A DNA stretch of 6,667 nt from contig PMCE01000185.1 of NCBI GenBank assembly GCA_003154025.1, positions 1,852 to 8,518 of the forward strand. Reading direction: 5' to 3'. The notes beneath the pieces are model-generated. The model searched no databases. It saw nothing but the letters and a program-made list of their open reading frames with translations, and had not been told where the DNA came from. Numbering within the stretch: the first letter of the stretch is position 1; each line of letters begins with the position of its first letter. This stretch comes from Syntrophaceae bacterium (GTDB taxonomy: Bacteria > Desulfobacterota > SM23-61). The position numbers and the translations under genes were made by a program. Below are positions 4,153 through 6,667 of the stretch, one piece after another.

Positions 4153-6667
4153 TTACCATTGGAGCGGTTTTTTCCAGGCTTCCTTCAATTCATTGATGTC
4201 GGCGCGGACCACGACCGCCCCTCGCAGCCCGGTGATCGTAAAGTCTCTGCCTGCCGATACCCGGCCCACCTGGGCGAAGGAATTCCCCTTCAGGGCATCC
4301 TCAAAAGCCCTCTGGTTCTCCGGTTGGACCGTCACCACGAAGCGGCTCTGGGACTCGGAGAAGAGGAGAAGGTCATTGCGGTCCACCCCCGTTGCCGGGA
4401 CCCGGCGCAGATCTACCTCCATTCCCAACCCCCCTGCGAAGGCGACCTCCGCGAGGGCGATCCCCAACCCGCCGTCGGAGCAGTCGTGACAGGAGGCTAC
4501 CAGTCCTTTTCGAATGACTCCGCTCAAGGCCGCATAGATCCTCTTGGCCTTTTGCGCATCCACGCGCGGGACTTGATTGCCGATAAAACCATGGAGGGCG
4601 TAATATTCCGAAGCGCCCAGCTCCGGCCGGGTATCGCCCAGCACGTAAACCAGGTCGTTGGCCCGCTTGGCGTCCATGGTTACGCACTTGCGGACATCTG
4701 GAATCACGCTGACCACGGAGAAAAGAACGGTGGGCGGGATGGAAATCTTCGTGGTCCCGATGAGGTAATCATTCTTCATCGAGTCCTTCCCCGAAATACA
4801 GGGAACTCCAAAGGCTTTGGTGTATTCATAGAGGGCCATGTTGGCCCGCACCAGCTGAGCCAGCTTGTACTCTCCGTCCGGGGTCTTCGCCGATTGGATG
4901 GGGTCGCACCAGCAGAAGTTGTCCAGTCCGGCCATGTGCCCCAGGGTCCCGCCGACGGCGATATTGTTCCGGATGCCCTCGTCGATGGCACAGGCCATCA
5001 TGTGGTAGGTATCGATGTCGCTGTACCTCGGGCAGATGCCCGAAGAAACCACCACCCCCTCCCAGGAGTCCAGGAGGGGCCGCAAGACGGCCGCATCTCC
5101 CGGCCCGTCGTTAAAGGCCCCTACCATGGGCTTGACGATGCTTCCCGCCTGGACCTCGTGGTCATACTGACGGACCACGGACTCCTTGCTGCAGATGTTG
5201 TAACGGGCGAGGACCTGCTTCAAAGAAGAGGTCAGGTCGGAGGGTTCCTCGAATTGCGGTTCGGAATATTTCTTCGGCTCCCACCGGGCGCGCAGCTCCA
5301 TCCGGGGGTAGCCGTTGTGGAGAAATTCCATCTCCAGGTAACCCACGGTCTTTCCGTCGTACCGGACGTGGAATATCCCCGTGTCGGTGAACTTCCCCAG
5401 ATTGGTCGCTTCCACTTCCATCTGCCTGGCCATCTCCATGAACCGGTCGATCTTCTCCGGGGGCACGGCCAGGGTCATCCGCTCCTGGGCTTCGGAGAGG
5501 AGGATCTCCCAGGGGTCCAGGCCGGCATACTTCAGCGGCGCCCGCTCCAGGTTCATCTCGCAGCCGTTGCAGTCGCGGGCCATCTCTCCCACGGAGGAGG
5601 ATAATCCTCCGGCTCCGTTATCGGTGATGGCGTGGTAGAGCCCTTGATCCCTGGCGCGAAGGAGGAAATCGGTCATCCGCTTCTGGGTGATGGGGTCTCC
5701 GATCTGAACCGCGCTGGTGGGAGACTCCTCATGGAGTTCTTCGGAAGAGAAGGTGGCCCCATGAATCCCGTCCTTGCCGATCCTCCCCCCGGTCATGACG
5801 ATGAAGTCGCCGGGTTCGGCCTTCTTCTCGTGGGAAGGCTCCCCCCGGATCAGCCGGGGCATGATCCCGCCCGTTCCGCAATAGACCAGGGGCTTGCCCG
5901 CGTAGCGGTCGTCGAAGACGATGGACCCGTTGATCGTGGGGATCCCGCTCTTGTTGCCCCCGTGCTCGACCCCTTCCCGCACTCCTTCGTAGATTCTCTT
6001 GGGATGGAGCAGGCGGGGGGGCAGAGGTTTGGAGTAATCCGGAGGGGCGAAGCAGAAGGTGTCCACGTTGAAGATCAGCTTGGCCCCCTTGCCGGTCCCG
6101 AAGGGATCCCGGTTGACCCCCACGATTCCGGTCAGGGCGCCGCCGTAAGGGTCGAGGGCCGACGGGCTATTGTGGGTCTCCACCTTGAAGACCACGTTCC
6201 AGTCCGGGTTGAACTTCATAACTCCAGCGTTGTCTTTGAAGACCGAGACGCACCAGTCCTTCTCCCCCATGGATTTGCGGATCTCCCCGGTTGACCGCTT
6301 GATGTACGAGTCGAAGAGGCTGTCGATGACCTGCCCCTTTCCCTGCTCGTCGGTATAGTCGATCAACCCGTCGAAGATTTTGTGCTTGCAGTGTTCGGAC
6401 CAAGTCTGGGCCAATACCTCGACTTCGCAGTCCGTGAGGTGTTCCCCTAGGCCGACTGCCTTCCGTTCGGCGAGGCGTGCCGAGTCCTGAGGGTACTTCT
6501 GCAGGGCTTTCATTTCTTTCAGGCTCAAGGCCAGAACCCGCCGCGAGCTGATCCGCAGAAGCTCTTCGTCGCTGACCCGCAAGTTGATCTCTTCCACCCG
6601 GACCTGATTCCTTCCGGAGACCTTGGGAACGGTGATCCCCATTCCCATTTTGGGATCCCAGGAACTT
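4153..6667 (-). CDS. purL: Phosphoribosylformylglycinamidine synthase PurL (long form), 5' end outside window
   Basis: This is the ATP-dependent synthetase subunit of FGAM synthase (FGAR + ATP + ammonia from PurQ to FGAM), in the cytoplasm. The frame stays open to the window edge. The codons before the Met at 6648 read SSWDPK, which continues into GMGITVPKV like the interior of long PurL proteins, so the gene begins further right and probably includes an N-terminal PurS-like domain. Numbering from the 6648 Met: TWSEHCKHK (82-90, catalytic His86), KVETHNSPSALDPYGGA (155-171, metal and ATP site), NKSGIPTINGS (232-242), GKDGIHGATFSSEEL (291-305), AVQIGDP (313-319), DNGAGGLSSSVGEMA (343-357), EAQERM (386-391), GTLGHMAGLDNFCW (567-580), SGKDSMKND (619-627), HDCSDGGLGIALAEVAF (721-737) and SESQSRF (764-770). 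Both tandem AIRS-like halves are therefore present. No amidotransferase domain follows; it is supplied by the separate purQ downstream. Intact to its TAA. Confidence 0.96.
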   Translation of the reverse strand, partial: SSWDPKMGMGITVPKVSGRNQVRVEEINLRVSDEELLRISSRRVLALSLKEMKALQKYPQDSARLAERKAVGLGEHLTDCEVEVLAQTWSEHCKHKIFDGLIDYTDEQGKGQVIDSLFDSYIKRSTGEIRKSMGEKDWCVSVFKDNAGVMKFNPDWNVVFKVETHNSPSALDPYGGALTGIVGVNRDPFGTGKGAKLIFNVDTFCFAPPDYSKPLPPRLLHPKRIYEGVREGVEHGGNKSGIPTINGSIVFDDRYAGKPLVYCGTGGIMPRLIRGEPSHEKKAEPGDFIVMTGGRIGKDGIHGATFSSEELHEESPTSAVQIGDPITQKRMTDFLLRARDQGLYHAITDNGAGGLSSSVGEMARDCNGCEMNLERAPLKYAGLDPWEILLSEAQERMTLAVPPEKIDRFMEMARQMEVEATNLGKFTDTGIFHVRYDGKTVGYLEMEFLHNGYPRMELRARWEPKKYSEPQFEEPSDLTSSLKQVLARYNICSKESVVRQYDHEVQAGSIVKPMVGAFNDGPGDAAVLRPLLDSWEGVVVSSGICPRYSDIDTYHMMACAIDEGIRNNIAVGGTLGHMAGLDNFCWCDPIQSAKTPDGEYKLAQLVRANMALYEYTKAFGVPCISGKDSMKNDYLIGTTKISIPPTVLFSVVSVIPDVRKCVTMDAKRANDLVYVLGDTRPELGASEYYALHGFIGNQVPRVDAQKAKRIYAALSGVIRKGLVASCHDCSDGGLGIALAEVAFAGGLGMEVDLRRVPATGVDRNDLLLFSESQSRFVVTVQPENQRAFEDALKGNSFAQVGRVSAGRDFTITGLRGAVVVRADINELKEAWKKPLQW

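Noticed and set aside
4138..5604. Plus-strand open frame of 488 codons opposite purL
   Set aside because: It is fully antisense to purL, which has all expected motifs. The translation has low complexity (many G, P, H, R) and no recognisable domain, so it is a codon-bias shadow in GC-rich DNA.

Overview
The window is an ordinary metabolic and transport segment of a Gram-negative-type bacterial chromosome. I see no defence, mobile or novel multi-gene system in it. The genes are moderately GC-rich, and the secreted proteins have classical Sec signal peptides. All three wide gaps between genes (1893-2119, 3083-3224, 4047-4152) hold palindromic repeats. Together with a tripartite tricarboxylate transporter (TTT) and a long PurL plus a separate PurQ, this resembles Desulfobacterota ('deltaproteobacterial') or similar environmental genomes. 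That placement is an impression from style, not proof.

Plus strand, 1-3082: the C-terminal part of a TctA-type membrane subunit enters from the left edge. It is followed 35 bp later by a TctC-type periplasmic binding protein, then by a second, clearly paralogous TctC of exactly the same length (320 aa). The second gene lies beyond a 227-bp spacer that contains a long imperfect palindromic element. The three genes look like one transport cluster: TctA is the channel, and the two binding proteins probably deliver related organic acids to it. The small TctB subunit is not in the window and may lie upstream.

Convergence zone, 3083-3224: two hairpins of similar architecture (outer AGGGG/CCCCT stem, left-side bulge, perfect inner stem) separate the 3' ends of the plus-strand transport genes and the minus-strand purine genes.

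Minus strand, 3225-6667: purL (entering from the right edge, 5' end outside the window) is followed by purQ. Together they encode the catalytic and glutaminase subunits of FGAM synthase, step 4 of de novo IMP synthesis. The 106-bp purL-purQ gap is filled by an inverted array of 7-bp units (GCANAGN) that can fold into a long hairpin.

The most notable observations are the tandem TctC duplication and the three different intergenic palindromes, especially the heptamer array.
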